Of a stretch of DNA of 64,000 bases, positions 1-8,192 are shown piece after piece (within the stretch, counting starts at the first letter, position 1; each line of letters starts with the position of its first letter). The notes under the pieces are model-generated. The model saw only the letters and a program-made list of their open reading frames with translations, was not told the DNA's origin and made no database searches. Origin of the DNA: Novosphingobium sp. (GTDB lineage: Bacteria > Pseudomonadota > Alphaproteobacteria > Sphingomonadales > Sphingomonadaceae); the NCBI RefSeq assembly GCF_020852455.1, contig NZ_JADZAT010000015.1:1-64000 (forward strand), in the 5' to 3' direction. The position numbers and the translations under genes were made by a program.

Positions 1-109
1 CCCGCCGAGATCGCCGGCCAACGTGTCTGGGGGCATACCCCCAGACACGTTGCCATCCCATCAAACAACCATCATGAAAGAGCCAGACTCTCCCTCTGAA
101 TGGTAACAA

Positions 110-460
110 TCAGGGGAGCACGTCACCGCCAATGAGGAACGCCGCAACGACTCGATTGAACTCGTCAACGGCATCGTCTGCGTTTCTCAGATGTGGATTG
201 CGTGGAATGATCATTGAACCGTCAAATCCGAAGGCCATCGGGTTGCCATGCGGAAGTCCGACATCGACGTAGAATGAAACCCGTTTCAACTTGAGAGGAT
301 CGTATGTTCCAGCATTTAGCTCCTCGAGCGTTGGTGCCCATTCGTCGTCGGTGCCTTGGACGAACAAATGAAAAGATCGTGGCGCTGCCAAAATGCAATC
401 GAAGCGGTCGGCTTCTTCTCCGCGTTTCTCTTCAGACATTGATCCTTCGGCATTACCCAT
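110..460 (-). CDS. hypothetical protein (116 aa)
   Basis: An open frame of 116 codons that I do not recognise. It is acidic and mixed in composition, with no membrane segment or signal peptide. A second in-frame ATG at 439 is preceded by AAGGATCA and is an equally possible start. It stands alone, with no neighbour on its strand within 490 bases, so context gives no function. The surrounding DNA looks less GC-rich than the catabolic genes that follow. Confidence 0.45.
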   Translation of the reverse strand: MGNAEGSMSEEKRGEEADRFDCILAAPRSFHLFVQGTDDEWAPTLEELNAGTYDPLKLKRVSFYVDVGLPHGNPMAFGFDGSMIIPRNPHLRNADDAVDEFNRVVAAFLIGGDVLP

Positions 461-950
461 ATGCCCGAGCTCCGTCCCTCAATCACATGTCGAACATTCA
501 ATCCGATTCGCCGATGGGTGTTACATAGATTGGTAGACAGTTATTTCCTGCATCCTGACCTATGCTCAACAAGATAGTTCGCTACCTCAGAAATTAAGTC
601 TGTACCCGCGCATTTTCCTACACCGCCCCCACCTGCTACATTCGCGTCGGCTCTTTGAAACCGTGAACCCGGCACCTGCCGCGCCTCGCCTATGCAAATG
701 CATATGCAAAGCACGACACGGGGATGCACTTTATCAACTAAACCCCCGCGACTCGGGAAATCCTCCCCGGCACGGGGAGGGGGACCGCCCGCAGGGTGGT
801 GGTGGGGACTCTCGTCCTGGCGCCGTGGCGGGTGGGGCGAGTCCCCTCCGTCAGCGCTGCGCCGAAGGCGCAGTTTATCCTGAGCGCGGCTGCTAAGCCG
901 CAAGCCGAAGGGCGCTGCCACCTCCCCCACGGGGGAGGCTGTGAGCGGCG
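461..950. other. gene-poor intergenic stretch
   Basis: No credible gene is seen in these 490 bases. The left half (461-755) shows no clear structure. The right half is a dispersed palindromic repeat, listed separately. The frames that run through here on either strand are compositional by-products of the repeat and of the following gene. Confidence 0.5.
760..940. repeat. dispersed palindromic repeat, copy 1
   Basis: Begins with TCCTCCCCGGCACGGGGAGG and closes with CCACCTCCCCCACGGGGGAGG, so each end is itself a palindrome of CTCCCC/GGGGAG. A related, shorter element lies at 27870-27989 inside an operon. Placement after the end of the 951-2564 gene suggests it can act as a transcription terminator or mRNA-end structure there. 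Such intergenic elements are common in sphingomonad genomes; the family assignment is from memory. Confidence 0.6.
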
Positions 951-2564
951 CTACCGCTTCACCCGCACCTGCCAGACCCCGGTGGTCGTCCCGCCGTAGA
1001 GCGTGCCATCGGGCGCGATCGAGAGCGAGGCCCAGTTGTTGTCCCAGGCCTTGCCGCGCCCGGTGGGAATGCGCAGCACTTCGCGTCCGGTCCTGAAATC
1101 GAGCCCGACCAGCGCCCAGTCGGGCACCTGCTGCCCCTTGGCGTCCTTGCCCACGGTGTAGCTGTAGTAATAGGCGACCCCGTTCCCGGCCGAGAGCTTG
1201 CCCACCACCGACGGAGCACGCAGCGGCGAGGTCCAGACCTCGTCGCAGCCGCTTTCGTCCGGGCGGACATCGACGCGGACCACGCCGCCGGTTACCGCGT
1301 TCCAGTCGGTCTGCTGGTGCGCGCTGGTGAAGCCGGCGTTGTTTTCGAGCAGGATCGAATTGCCCCAGCCGATCATCGAATTGTCGGTCGCGCTGGCACC
1401 GTTGGCAAACACCGGCACCGCGCAGACCTGGCTGCCATCCTTGCGGCGCAGCACCACGATCCGGATCCGCCCATCGGCATTGTCGGCAAAGGTGATCCAC
1501 TTTTCGCCCAGCAAGGTGGGAGTGGTGCCGCTGCCCTGATTGATCGAGCCGACCTTGCGGCCCGTTCCTCGATCATAGGGGGTGCGCCACAGCAGCAGCG
1601 GCTTGCCATCCTGCCCGGCACGGAAGGCGTACTGGGCGTGATCGCTGAGGACGTAGATGGCGTCCTTGTCCATCGCCAGCGCGTTCTGGATCTCCTCGCC
1701 CGGCAGGCGGATCTGCGCCACCGCGCCGCTTTGCGGATCGAGCGTGCCCAGCCGGCCATAGCGGGTGGTCCACCAGTAGCGGCCCTGGTGATCAGGCATG
1801 ACGGTGGTGACCATGTCGCATTCGCCGCTGGCGAGGGGATTGTCCCAGTTCATGCAGTCGTGCGGGACATAGGGCTTGAGGTCCCATTCCTTCTCGACCT
1901 GCCAGCTCCACTGGGCACCGTCCTGCTTCGCGACCAGCCGCTGCACCACCTGGCGACTGTCAGCGAAGACCAGCCGGTCCTGCCGGTCGAGGAACATGTA
2001 GGCGCCGCCCGAGCTGTCGTTCATCATGATCGCCATGTCGCGCTTGATCATCGCCTGGAACGAGGAGGGCCGCATCGGCAGGTCGTAGTGCGCCAGAGAT
2101 TCAAGGCTGTCGGGATCGAGCAGGACCATCCGGAAGCCGGTCAGCCCGCCGCACATCATCACCGGCTTGCCGTCGGAGCGATAGACGAAGGTCGAGCACT
2201 GGCGCGGCATGCCGTTGCCCGATTTGCGGCTGCGGACCTCCAGATTGGTGCCGAACGGGCCGGCGGCGGGGTGGGTGTCGGACTGCCAGCCACCGCCGTG
2301 CATGGTGCCATTGGCAGCTGCCGCCAGGAACGGATGTTCCTCCGCCGTGCCCGGGACCGGCGCCGGGCTGAAATCGGCGGCGAGGGTCACCGTGGTCGGC
2401 AGGGCGCCGGGGATCGGCACGGCTTCGGTCAGTTCGCAGTTGAGGTACTTCCACCCGATCGTACCGCCGAACAGCGCCAGCACCAGCGGGGCGATCAGGC
2501 AGCCGCAGCCAAGCTTGTTACGCCGCCGTGTGGGCCGGGGCGCTCCGGGCAGATCGGCGCTCAA
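951..2564 (-). CDS. membrane-anchored beta-propeller-like protein
   Basis: A 537-residue protein with a basic N-terminus (about residues 10-16) followed by one hydrophobic helix (about 17-36), so the bulk should be periplasmic. The body has repeated short blocks of the type WWTTRYGRLGTLDPQSG and DAIYVLSDHAQYAF, which resemble PQQ-like or quinoprotein-type beta-propeller blades. No catalytic residues can be assigned. Its start overlaps the stop of the NTF2-like gene by ATGA, so it is the last gene of a three-gene operon (4527 down to 951). Role in steroid metabolism is inferred only from location. Confidence 0.7.
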   Translation of the reverse strand: MSADLPGAPRPTRRRNKLGCGCLIAPLVLALFGGTIGWKYLNCELTEAVPIPGALPTTVTLAADFSPAPVPGTAEEHPFLAAAANGTMHGGGWQSDTHPAAGPFGTNLEVRSRKSGNGMPRQCSTFVYRSDGKPVMMCGGLTGFRMVLLDPDSLESLAHYDLPMRPSSFQAMIKRDMAIMMNDSSGGAYMFLDRQDRLVFADSRQVVQRLVAKQDGAQWSWQVEKEWDLKPYVPHDCMNWDNPLASGECDMVTTVMPDHQGRYWWTTRYGRLGTLDPQSGAVAQIRLPGEEIQNALAMDKDAIYVLSDHAQYAFRAGQDGKPLLLWRTPYDRGTGRKVGSINQGSGTTPTLLGEKWITFADNADGRIRIVVLRRKDGSQVCAVPVFANGASATDNSMIGWGNSILLENNAGFTSAHQQTDWNAVTGGVVRVDVRPDESGCDEVWTSPLRAPSVVGKLSAGNGVAYYYSYTVGKDAKGQQVPDWALVGLDFRTGREVLRIPTGRGKAWDNNWASLSIAPDGTLYGGTTTGVWQVRVKR

Positions 2565-3190
2565 TCCGCGCGGACCTTGACCCTGGGTGCGGCGGCACCC
2601 CGGCGCATGGTGGCGAGGAATTGCTCAAGCGGGGCCGGTTCTGCAACGGGTGCGCCGCTGTCACCCTCGCGGGCCCAGAATTCGGCGAAGCTGGGGAACA
2701 GCTTGTGGAAGTTGCCCTCGGCCCAGTCGGTCCCCGGCCAGCGCATCTTGTTGTCACCGATCGGCGGCTTGTTGAGGTCGGTCGCATACCAGTAGAGCGG
2801 CAGCCGCCGAGCGAAGTACCAGCGCCCGTCCTGGCGGACATAGTCGTCGGAATACATCATCTGCATGATGACCCATTCGTCGCCAGTCTCATGCTCGTTC
2901 TTGGAATAGACGATCCCGTGGGCATGGTCAGGATCGTCGAATTCGATCACGTGCCCGCCGATGTGGTGGCTGGTGCCGGTGAAAGGGCTGCGCAGGGTCC
3001 GGTCCATATAGGCCCGTAGCGCCTGCCGACCGCTGGCATCCTTGCCGACGCGGACGTCGGCCGGGAACAGCGAGACCATCGCCTCCATGTCGCGCATGTC
3101 GAGCGCCAGCGCGTATTTGGCCGGCAGCTGGCGGATCGCGTCGAGCGATTCGAGCCGGTCGATCCGGGCGAGCAGGGCGGTATCGGTCAT
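2561..3190 (-). CDS. NTF2-like (SnoaL-type) protein
   Basis: A 209-residue protein with the N-terminal helix pattern LESLDAIRQLPAKYALALDMRD followed by the fold's usual beta-rich half, including DGRWYFARRLPLYWY near residue 125. The family contains steroid isomerases, dehydratases and non-enzymatic binding proteins. It overlaps its upstream gene and its downstream gene by four bases each, so the three are cotranscribed. It could be a hydroxysteroid dehydratase like BaiE, but the residues needed cannot be judged by eye. Confidence 0.75.
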   Translation of the reverse strand: MTDTALLARIDRLESLDAIRQLPAKYALALDMRDMEAMVSLFPADVRVGKDASGRQALRAYMDRTLRSPFTGTSHHIGGHVIEFDDPDHAHGIVYSKNEHETGDEWVIMQMMYSDDYVRQDGRWYFARRLPLYWYATDLNKPPIGDNKMRWPGTDWAEGNFHKLFPSFAEFWAREGDSGAPVAEPAPLEQFLATMRRGAAAPRVKVRAD

Positions 3191-4527
3191 CGTTCGATCC
3201 TTTCGACCGGAGGCAGGTCATAGCGACCGTCAAGCACTTCGGGGCGGGGGAGATAGAGCCGGGCGACCAGGGTGAACGCTCCGGCCGGGATCGGCAACCA
3301 GTTCGCCACACCTTCGCGCGGACGGGTGGCCGAAAGGGTCAGCGTCAGCGAGCCGTCGGGGGCGAATTTCAGTCCCTTGGTGCGGCTGCCGATCGAATAG
3401 CGGCGCAGGGCGTTCTCGGTCAGCTGCATCCCCGGCGCGGCATAGGGGGTGAGCGACCAGAAGGCATCAACCGGCGGCAGCTGGCCCTTGGAGAAGTGGA
3501 TGCGATAGCTTGATGTGCCGGTCAGCGGGCGGTGCTGGCTGTCCATCACCGCGGCGGGATAGACCGATTCCTCGCGCGCGTTGACATAGCCGCCGCGCAC
3601 CACTTCGGCCCGCAACAGGTAGTCGTTGCCGGGGTTGCTGAGGTCGCGGGTCTGCAGCCAGCCGGTTTTGGTGAAGCTGGGCTTGAACGCCGACTTGGCC
3701 AGCACCTGCGGCCCGATCCGCACCGCGCAGCCCAGCCCCAGCGCCTGCTTCTCGCCCAGCTTGGCCGGATCGAAACTGGCCGAGGGGCCGAAGCCGGCGC
3801 GATCGAACAGCGCCATCAGCGCCTCCTCGCCCGGCTGGCGCGGCAGCGTCTTGAGCGCCTGGTTGAGCACGCTGAAGTAGGCGAGGCTGTCCATCGGCTG
3901 CAGGGGTGCGGCCTGGCTGACCGGCTCGCCCGGTGCGCCCTTCATCACGATGGCGCGGGCCAGCTCCTGGGCCTTCGCCTCGTCCTGCGGCCCGTCGACC
4001 AGCACCCGGCCGAGCATCCAGGCGGTGTCGGTGGGCAGGCGGAATACCTCGTAGCCCGGCGGTACTTCGCCGCCAGATGGACCGACCAGCGCATAGCGCA
4101 TGGCCTTGCCGCCATTGCTGCGCGTGCCAAGGTGATGCGGCGCCGAGTAAAAGTCCATGAAGGCCAGCGTGTAATACCGCTGACCCATCGCGGGCACCTC
4201 GATCAGTACCGGCCCGCGCGCCAGGTCGATCCAGGCGTTGAGGTACAGCGTGTCCGAATTGGGTGCGCGCAGCTGACCCTGGGTGCTGGGGGTCAGCAGG
4301 TGCGGATAGACCGCGATCGTGTTGACCGGCGCGGCAACCGGCTGGTCTGGGCTGGTGCGATGCGTTTCGTTGAAGCGCTGGCGGCTCATGTCGACTATCG
4401 GATAGCCGTAGATGAAGCCTTGAAGTCCGACGCTCTGCGCCAGCGCAACTTCGGGATCGTTGGCGGCGGCCTGGCATTGGGCCGGATCGGGCAGGGCCGC
4501 AGCAGCGGCAAGGGCAAGAAGCAGCAT
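3187..4527 (-). CDS. DUF1254/DUF1214 family exported protein
   Basis: About 446 residues from the chosen ATG at 4527, which begins a short hydrophobic signal sequence (MLLLALAAAAALPDPAQC). A longer reading frame starts at 4632 but its N-terminus lacks signal-peptide character. Residues such as FIYGYPIVDMSRQRF and PNSDTLYLNAWIDL mark the DUF1254 half, and the C-terminal YGVNV-like region with LPIPAGAFTLVARLYLP marks DUF1214. Function of the family is not known. It heads the operon with the NTF2-like and beta-propeller genes and lies divergent to an SDR, sharing a promoter region with a perfect palindrome. Confidence 0.8.
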   Translation of the reverse strand: MLLLALAAAAALPDPAQCQAAANDPEVALAQSVGLQGFIYGYPIVDMSRQRFNETHRTSPDQPVAAPVNTIAVYPHLLTPSTQGQLRAPNSDTLYLNAWIDLARGPVLIEVPAMGQRYYTLAFMDFYSAPHHLGTRSNGGKAMRYALVGPSGGEVPPGYEVFRLPTDTAWMLGRVLVDGPQDEAKAQELARAIVMKGAPGEPVSQAAPLQPMDSLAYFSVLNQALKTLPRQPGEEALMALFDRAGFGPSASFDPAKLGEKQALGLGCAVRIGPQVLAKSAFKPSFTKTGWLQTRDLSNPGNDYLLRAEVVRGGYVNAREESVYPAAVMDSQHRPLTGTSSYRIHFSKGQLPPVDAFWSLTPYAAPGMQLTENALRRYSIGSRTKGLKFAPDGSLTLTLSATRPREGVANWLPIPAGAFTLVARLYLPRPEVLDGRYDLPPVERIER

Positions 4528-4545
4528 CTCCCTCCAATCGCGTAA

Positions 4546-4569
4546 ATCGTTTTGGTTGGAGAAAACGAT
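4546..4569. promoter_or_regulatory. palindromic operator candidate
   Basis: ATCGTTTT, eight bases, then AAAACGAT: a perfect 8-bp inverted repeat with centre spacing typical of dimeric repressors such as TetR or GntR types. It sits between the divergent genes starting at 4527 (minus) and 4646 (plus), so one regulator could control both. No regulator gene is adjacent. Confidence 0.5.
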
Positions 4570-4645
4570 ATCCAATTCCGGATTGTGCTGCAACGGGTGT
4601 TCGCGTAGAAATGACGGAAATATCTTACGCAATCGGGAGATCGTT

Positions 4646-5386
4646 ATGCAGCTTCAGGGAAAACGCGCACTGGTCACCGGCGCTGCCTCGGGGATCGGCC
4701 GGGCGACCGCGATCCGCTTTGCCGCCGAAGGGGCGCTGGTCACGATTGGCGACGTCAATGCGGCGGGGCTGGAAGAGACCGCGGCCATGATGGCCGTGGC
4801 CCCACGGATCCAGCCGTTCGATGCGACCGACTATGCCTCATGCCGGGCGCTGGTCGAGGCGGCGGCGCAGGACGGGCTCGATGCGGTCTGCAACATCTCG
4901 GGCATGCTCAAATGGGGGCCGAGCGAGGACTTCAGCATGGAAGACTTCGACCGGATCCTGAAGGTCAACACCTCCAGCGTTTTCGCGATCTGTCAGGCGG
5001 CCTATCCGCATCTGGCGAAGAGCGGTGGCTGCGTGGTCAACACGGCCTCCACTGCCGCGCTGCAGGGGATTGCCTATACGATCGCCTATTCCGCGTCGAA
5101 GCATGGCGTGGCGGCGATCACCAAGGGGCTGGCGATCGAATGGGCCGCCAAGGGCGTGCGGATCAATGCGATCTGCCCTGGCCACGTCAAGACGCCGATG
5201 GGCAACGCCCCGCCGCCGCCGGGTGATGTCGATTGGGCGCTAGTGATGCGCAACGCGCCCAAGCTGCCCGACGGTTCCTGCGATCCCGAAGACGTGGCCG
5301 AACTGTTCGTCTTCCTGGCCAGCGACAGGGCCCGCAAGATCACCGGATCGCTGTTTACGATCGATGGGGGACAGCTGGCGGGCTGA
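4646..5386 (+). CDS. short-chain dehydrogenase/reductase
   Basis: 246 residues, a typical classical SDR length. TGAASGIGRA near residue 12 binds the nicotinamide cofactor; NTAST gives the catalytic Ser and YSASK gives the Tyr and Lys. The usual NNAG is NISG here. GGGAGA lies six bases before the ATG, which fixes the start even though the frame is open further upstream. It is the only plus-strand gene among minus-strand operons, and its 3' end overlaps the convergent NTF2-like gene by 32 bases. Hydroxysteroid dehydrogenase activity is likely from context but not proven. Confidence 0.85.
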   Translation: MQLQGKRALVTGAASGIGRATAIRFAAEGALVTIGDVNAAGLEETAAMMAVAPRIQPFDATDYASCRALVEAAAQDGLDAVCNISGMLKWGPSEDFSMEDFDRILKVNTSSVFAICQAAYPHLAKSGGCVVNTASTAALQGIAYTIAYSASKHGVAAITKGLAIEWAAKGVRINAICPGHVKTPMGNAPPPPGDVDWALVMRNAPKLPDGSCDPEDVAELFVFLASDRARKITGSLFTIDGGQLAG

Positions 5387-5828
5387 GCAAGGCCCGCGCT
5401 GCGGCATCGCCTTGCAGCAGCGCATTGTCGCGGCGGGTGGCCAGCCATCTGTCCAGCTTGCGTTTGAGCTCCCAGCGATTGGCGGCAACGCGGTGCACTT
5501 CGAAGGCCGCGCCGGTCCAACGCAGAACCAGCGAATGCCCACGGGCAACCGCTGTGTCTCCGTCAAGTTCCACCGCGACCGGGCCAAGCACATGCGCGCA
5601 GCCATCCGCCATTAGTTGCTGGTGGTTCGCACCGGTGATCAGCGCGGCGATTGCGGCGCGGCCATTCGCTTCGCCAAACCCGGCGATGGCATAGACGCCA
5701 TCCTCTGCGAACAAGGCCGCCACTCCTTCGGCATTGCCGCTGTCGGCCAGCGGGCCGTACTGCGCGATCAGCTCGCGGATCGCCTCGCGGTCTTCCAGCG
5801 CCTGCAGCCGCGCCTCAAACGGCGGCAT
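5355..5828 (-). CDS. NTF2-like (SnoaL-type) protein
   Basis: 157 residues with LQALEDREAIRELIAQYGPLADSG at the N-terminus, the usual first helix of this fold, then FAEDGVY and the strand-rich C-terminal half. Last gene of the long minus-strand steroid operon, overlapping the upstream SRPBCC gene by 14 bases. Isomerase, dehydratase or cyclase activity are all possible. Confidence 0.75.
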   Translation of the reverse strand: MPPFEARLQALEDREAIRELIAQYGPLADSGNAEGVAALFAEDGVYAIAGFGEANGRAAIAALITGANHQQLMADGCAHVLGPVAVELDGDTAVARGHSLVLRWTGAAFEVHRVAANRWELKRKLDRWLATRRDNALLQGDAAARALLSPPAVPHRS

Positions 5829-6336
5829 GTAACGCCTCGGCCCGGGCTTTCAGCGCCAGTGCGCTATCGTCAAAGGCGCGCTTGACCCACGGCCCGGCAA
5901 AGCGGTGGACGTGGATGCCGTTGGCGCCCAGGAAGGCGTCGGTCGAATAGTAGCGGCAAGATTCCGGCCCGGTCGCCTCGATCACCTGGTCGCGCCGCGC
6001 GGGGTAGGGCCAGAAGTCGAGGTTGGGAAAATCCCAGCTGAGCAGCTTCTCCGGATCGAACGCGCTGATGTATTCAAGGTTCGGTACGGTCGGCCCGCCG
6101 GCGGTGGCATAGTTGATCAGCGTCATCTCGATCGGATCGCCGATCTTCAGCGTCGAGACCGCGCGGATGCAGAACGGGTTCCATTCGTTGTAGCGCGGCA
6201 GGTCGGTCAGCACATCCCACACCACTTTTGCGGGCGCGGCGATCTCGATCGTTTCGGACCGGGTGATCGCATCGGGGTTCAGCCCCATCACCGGATCGTC
6301 GAGATGGCTCCTGGCCGCTTTCATCCAGTCCAGCAT
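5815..6336 (-). CDS. SRPBCC (polyketide cyclase-like) family protein
   Basis: 173 residues from the ATG at 6336, whose first base overlaps the TAA stop of the DUF1214 gene. The segment ETIEIAAPAKVVWDVLTDLPRYNEWNPF (residues about 27-54) is the signature opening of SRPBCC/START-like hydrophobic ligand-binding proteins. The later ISAFDPEKLLSWDF continues the pattern. A role in binding or transforming a steroid intermediate is plausible. The longer upstream frame is antisense-like sequence inside the neighbouring gene and was not used. Confidence 0.8.
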   Translation of the reverse strand: MLDWMKAARSHLDDPVMGLNPDAITRSETIEIAAPAKVVWDVLTDLPRYNEWNPFCIRAVSTLKIGDPIEMTLINYATAGGPTVPNLEYISAFDPEKLLSWDFPNLDFWPYPARRDQVIEATGPESCRYYSTDAFLGANGIHVHRFAGPWVKRAFDDSALALKARAEALHAAV

Positions 6337-7409
6337 TACAGCTCCTCCAGTTTGACCACCCGCGCGCGCGGCAGGGGGTGTTCGCTTGCTCCAGCCCAAC
6401 GCAGCAGTGCGGTGCCTTCGCCGTGGCCGCAGGTGTCGATCCAGTTGCCGCAGCCCGGATCGCGCGCCGCGCAGACGATCCGCACCGAACCGTCCGCTTC
6501 GTAACGGGCCGAATGCTTGTTCACGGTGATCTGCTGGAAGCGGTAGTCGAGGCTTTCCATCCACCAGTTGTCGAGCTGGAAATTCCAGTAATAGCACTCG
6601 GGCGGGGTCACCTCGATCAGCCAGGCCTCATCGGGAGCGAGTTGCCAGTAGGCATGGGCGTAGTAGATGTCCTTGGCCCCGCCGCCCTTCTGGAACATCG
6701 CCTGGTCGATCGCTGCGAACTGGTTGGGCGAAGCGCGGAACAGCCGGGTCCAGTCGGCAAAGGTGGCGGCGACGCCGTTCACGAACTGGCCCGCTGCGGC
6801 CAGGCCTTGCGACAGGCGTTCGGGGCTGAGCGGGGCAGGAGTGGCCGGTCCGCCGATCCGCTCGATCCGGAATTCTCCGCCGCGCTCGGTGGAGCGGTCG
6901 AGCGCCGACTGGCGCAGCACGATCACGCTGGCATCGGGTTCCAGCCGCAGCCAGTTCTTGCCGGGTTGCGGTTGGCATGAGGCGATGATCTCCACCTCGC
7001 CGTCGGGACCCCATTCGATCTCGCCATCCATCAGCGATCCGGTGGCATGGGCGCTGCCGTCGATGTGATAGCGCATGGCATTGGCGACGATCGAGAAATA
7101 GAACATCGATCCGCGCTTGCCGGTGATCCGGTAGTCGCTGGTCCCCCGGATCGAGGCGTTCCAGTATTCGTTGTCGGGATTGTCGGCGCCGATCTTCCCG
7201 GTTGCGTGGCTCAGCTGGTAGAAGAACGGAAAGTCGGGATCGCTCGCCTCGACATATTGCTCCAACGCCAGTTTGGAGAGGCGTGACAGATAGCGAAAGC
7301 CTTCGGCGCGGGTCAGCAGATCGGCGGGCACATCGGGAGCAAGGATAACCTCGCCGGCCCGTTCCAGCGCCGCGCAATAGTCTTTCCAGGCCTGGGCCGG
7401 ATCGCTCAC
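6336..7409 (-). CDS. DUF1214 domain protein
   Basis: 357 residues. The C-terminal third contains YYWNFQLDNWWMESLDYR and VVCAARDPGCGNWIDTCGH-type sequence, characteristic of DUF1214 proteins. No signal peptide is visible, unlike the DUF1254/1214 protein at 3187-4527. It overlaps the upstream SDR by four bases. The biochemical role is unknown, but this family recurs in steroid and aromatic catabolic loci. Confidence 0.8.
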   Translation of the reverse strand: MSDPAQAWKDYCAALERAGEVILAPDVPADLLTRAEGFRYLSRLSKLALEQYVEASDPDFPFFYQLSHATGKIGADNPDNEYWNASIRGTSDYRITGKRGSMFYFSIVANAMRYHIDGSAHATGSLMDGEIEWGPDGEVEIIASCQPQPGKNWLRLEPDASVIVLRQSALDRSTERGGEFRIERIGGPATPAPLSPERLSQGLAAAGQFVNGVAATFADWTRLFRASPNQFAAIDQAMFQKGGGAKDIYYAHAYWQLAPDEAWLIEVTPPECYYWNFQLDNWWMESLDYRFQQITVNKHSARYEADGSVRIVCAARDPGCGNWIDTCGHGEGTALLRWAGASEHPLPRARVVKLEEL

Positions 7410-8176
7410 GCCGGCACCCAGTCACCGCCGTTGACGTCAAGCATCGCCCCGTTGACCTCGCTGGCATAGTCCGAGAGCAGGAAATAGACTGCCTTGGCGC
7501 AGTCCTTGTCGGGCGGGATGTGGCCGACCGGGATTTCGCTGGCGCGCTGCTTGCGAAATGCCGCTCCGGCTTCGCCTTGCGAGGCGAAAAACTGGTCGAG
7601 CGGCACGCCGTCCATCCAGCCCATCAGCGCGGTGTTGACGCGGATGCCGGTGCCGGTCAGCTCCACCGCCAGTTGCCGCGACAGCTGGTTCACCGCCGCC
7701 TTGGCCATGGCATAGCCGCCTTCGCCGGGCATCGGCTTGCGCGTGGCGAGCGTGGTGATGTTGACGATCGAGCCAGACCCTTGCGCCTTCATCTGCGGCA
7801 CCACCGCCTTGGCCATGCGCAGCCCGCCGACCGCGATGACGTCAAGCGCGCGGGTGACCTGCTCGATTGGGTGATCGAGGATCGAGGCCCAGTCCGGGTG
7901 GTAGTAGGCCGAGTGCACCATGCCGTCGATCCGCCCCCATTTGGCGATCGCGGCTGCGGCCAGCGCCTGGCACTGCTCGTCGCTGGCAACGTCGCAGGGC
8001 ACGGCAATCGCCTCGCCCCCGGCGGCATTGATCTCTGCCGCCAGCCGCTCGATCGCATCGACCGAGCGGGCTGAGACCACCACCTTCGCGCCTTCCGCAG
8101 CAGCGCCACGGCACATCGCCTGGCCCATGCCCGGACCAGCGCCGGTTATGATGACAACCTTGTCTTTCAGGATCAT
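7406..8176 (-). CDS. short-chain dehydrogenase/reductase
   Basis: 256 residues with TGAGPGMGQAM for cofactor binding, a YAMAKAA active-site Tyr/Lys, and NITTLAT where the usual catalytic Ser position is Thr. The NNAG motif is replaced by HSAY. Because Tyr and Lys are kept it is probably an active enzyme. It lies 16 bases downstream of the sulfotransferase in the A/B-ring operon, suggesting oxidoreduction of a hydroxy or keto group on the steroid or a side product. Confidence 0.85.
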   Translation of the reverse strand: MILKDKVVIITGAGPGMGQAMCRGAAAEGAKVVVSARSVDAIERLAAEINAAGGEAIAVPCDVASDEQCQALAAAAIAKWGRIDGMVHSAYYHPDWASILDHPIEQVTRALDVIAVGGLRMAKAVVPQMKAQGSGSIVNITTLATRKPMPGEGGYAMAKAAVNQLSRQLAVELTGTGIRVNTALMGWMDGVPLDQFFASQGEAGAAFRKQRASEIPVGHIPPDKDCAKAVYFLLSDYASEVNGAMLDVNGGDWVPA

Positions 8177-8192
8177 GGAAGCCGTTCCTCGT

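Noticed and set aside
760..940. CRISPR array or tandem repeat
   Set aside because: The repeated blocks are palindromic ends of one element, not evenly spaced repeats with spacers. No CRISPR-like array is seen anywhere in the window.
1317..4545. 492- and 337-codon plus-strand frames
   Set aside because: Both mirror the beta-propeller and DUF1254 genes and have no recognisable start signals or family features.
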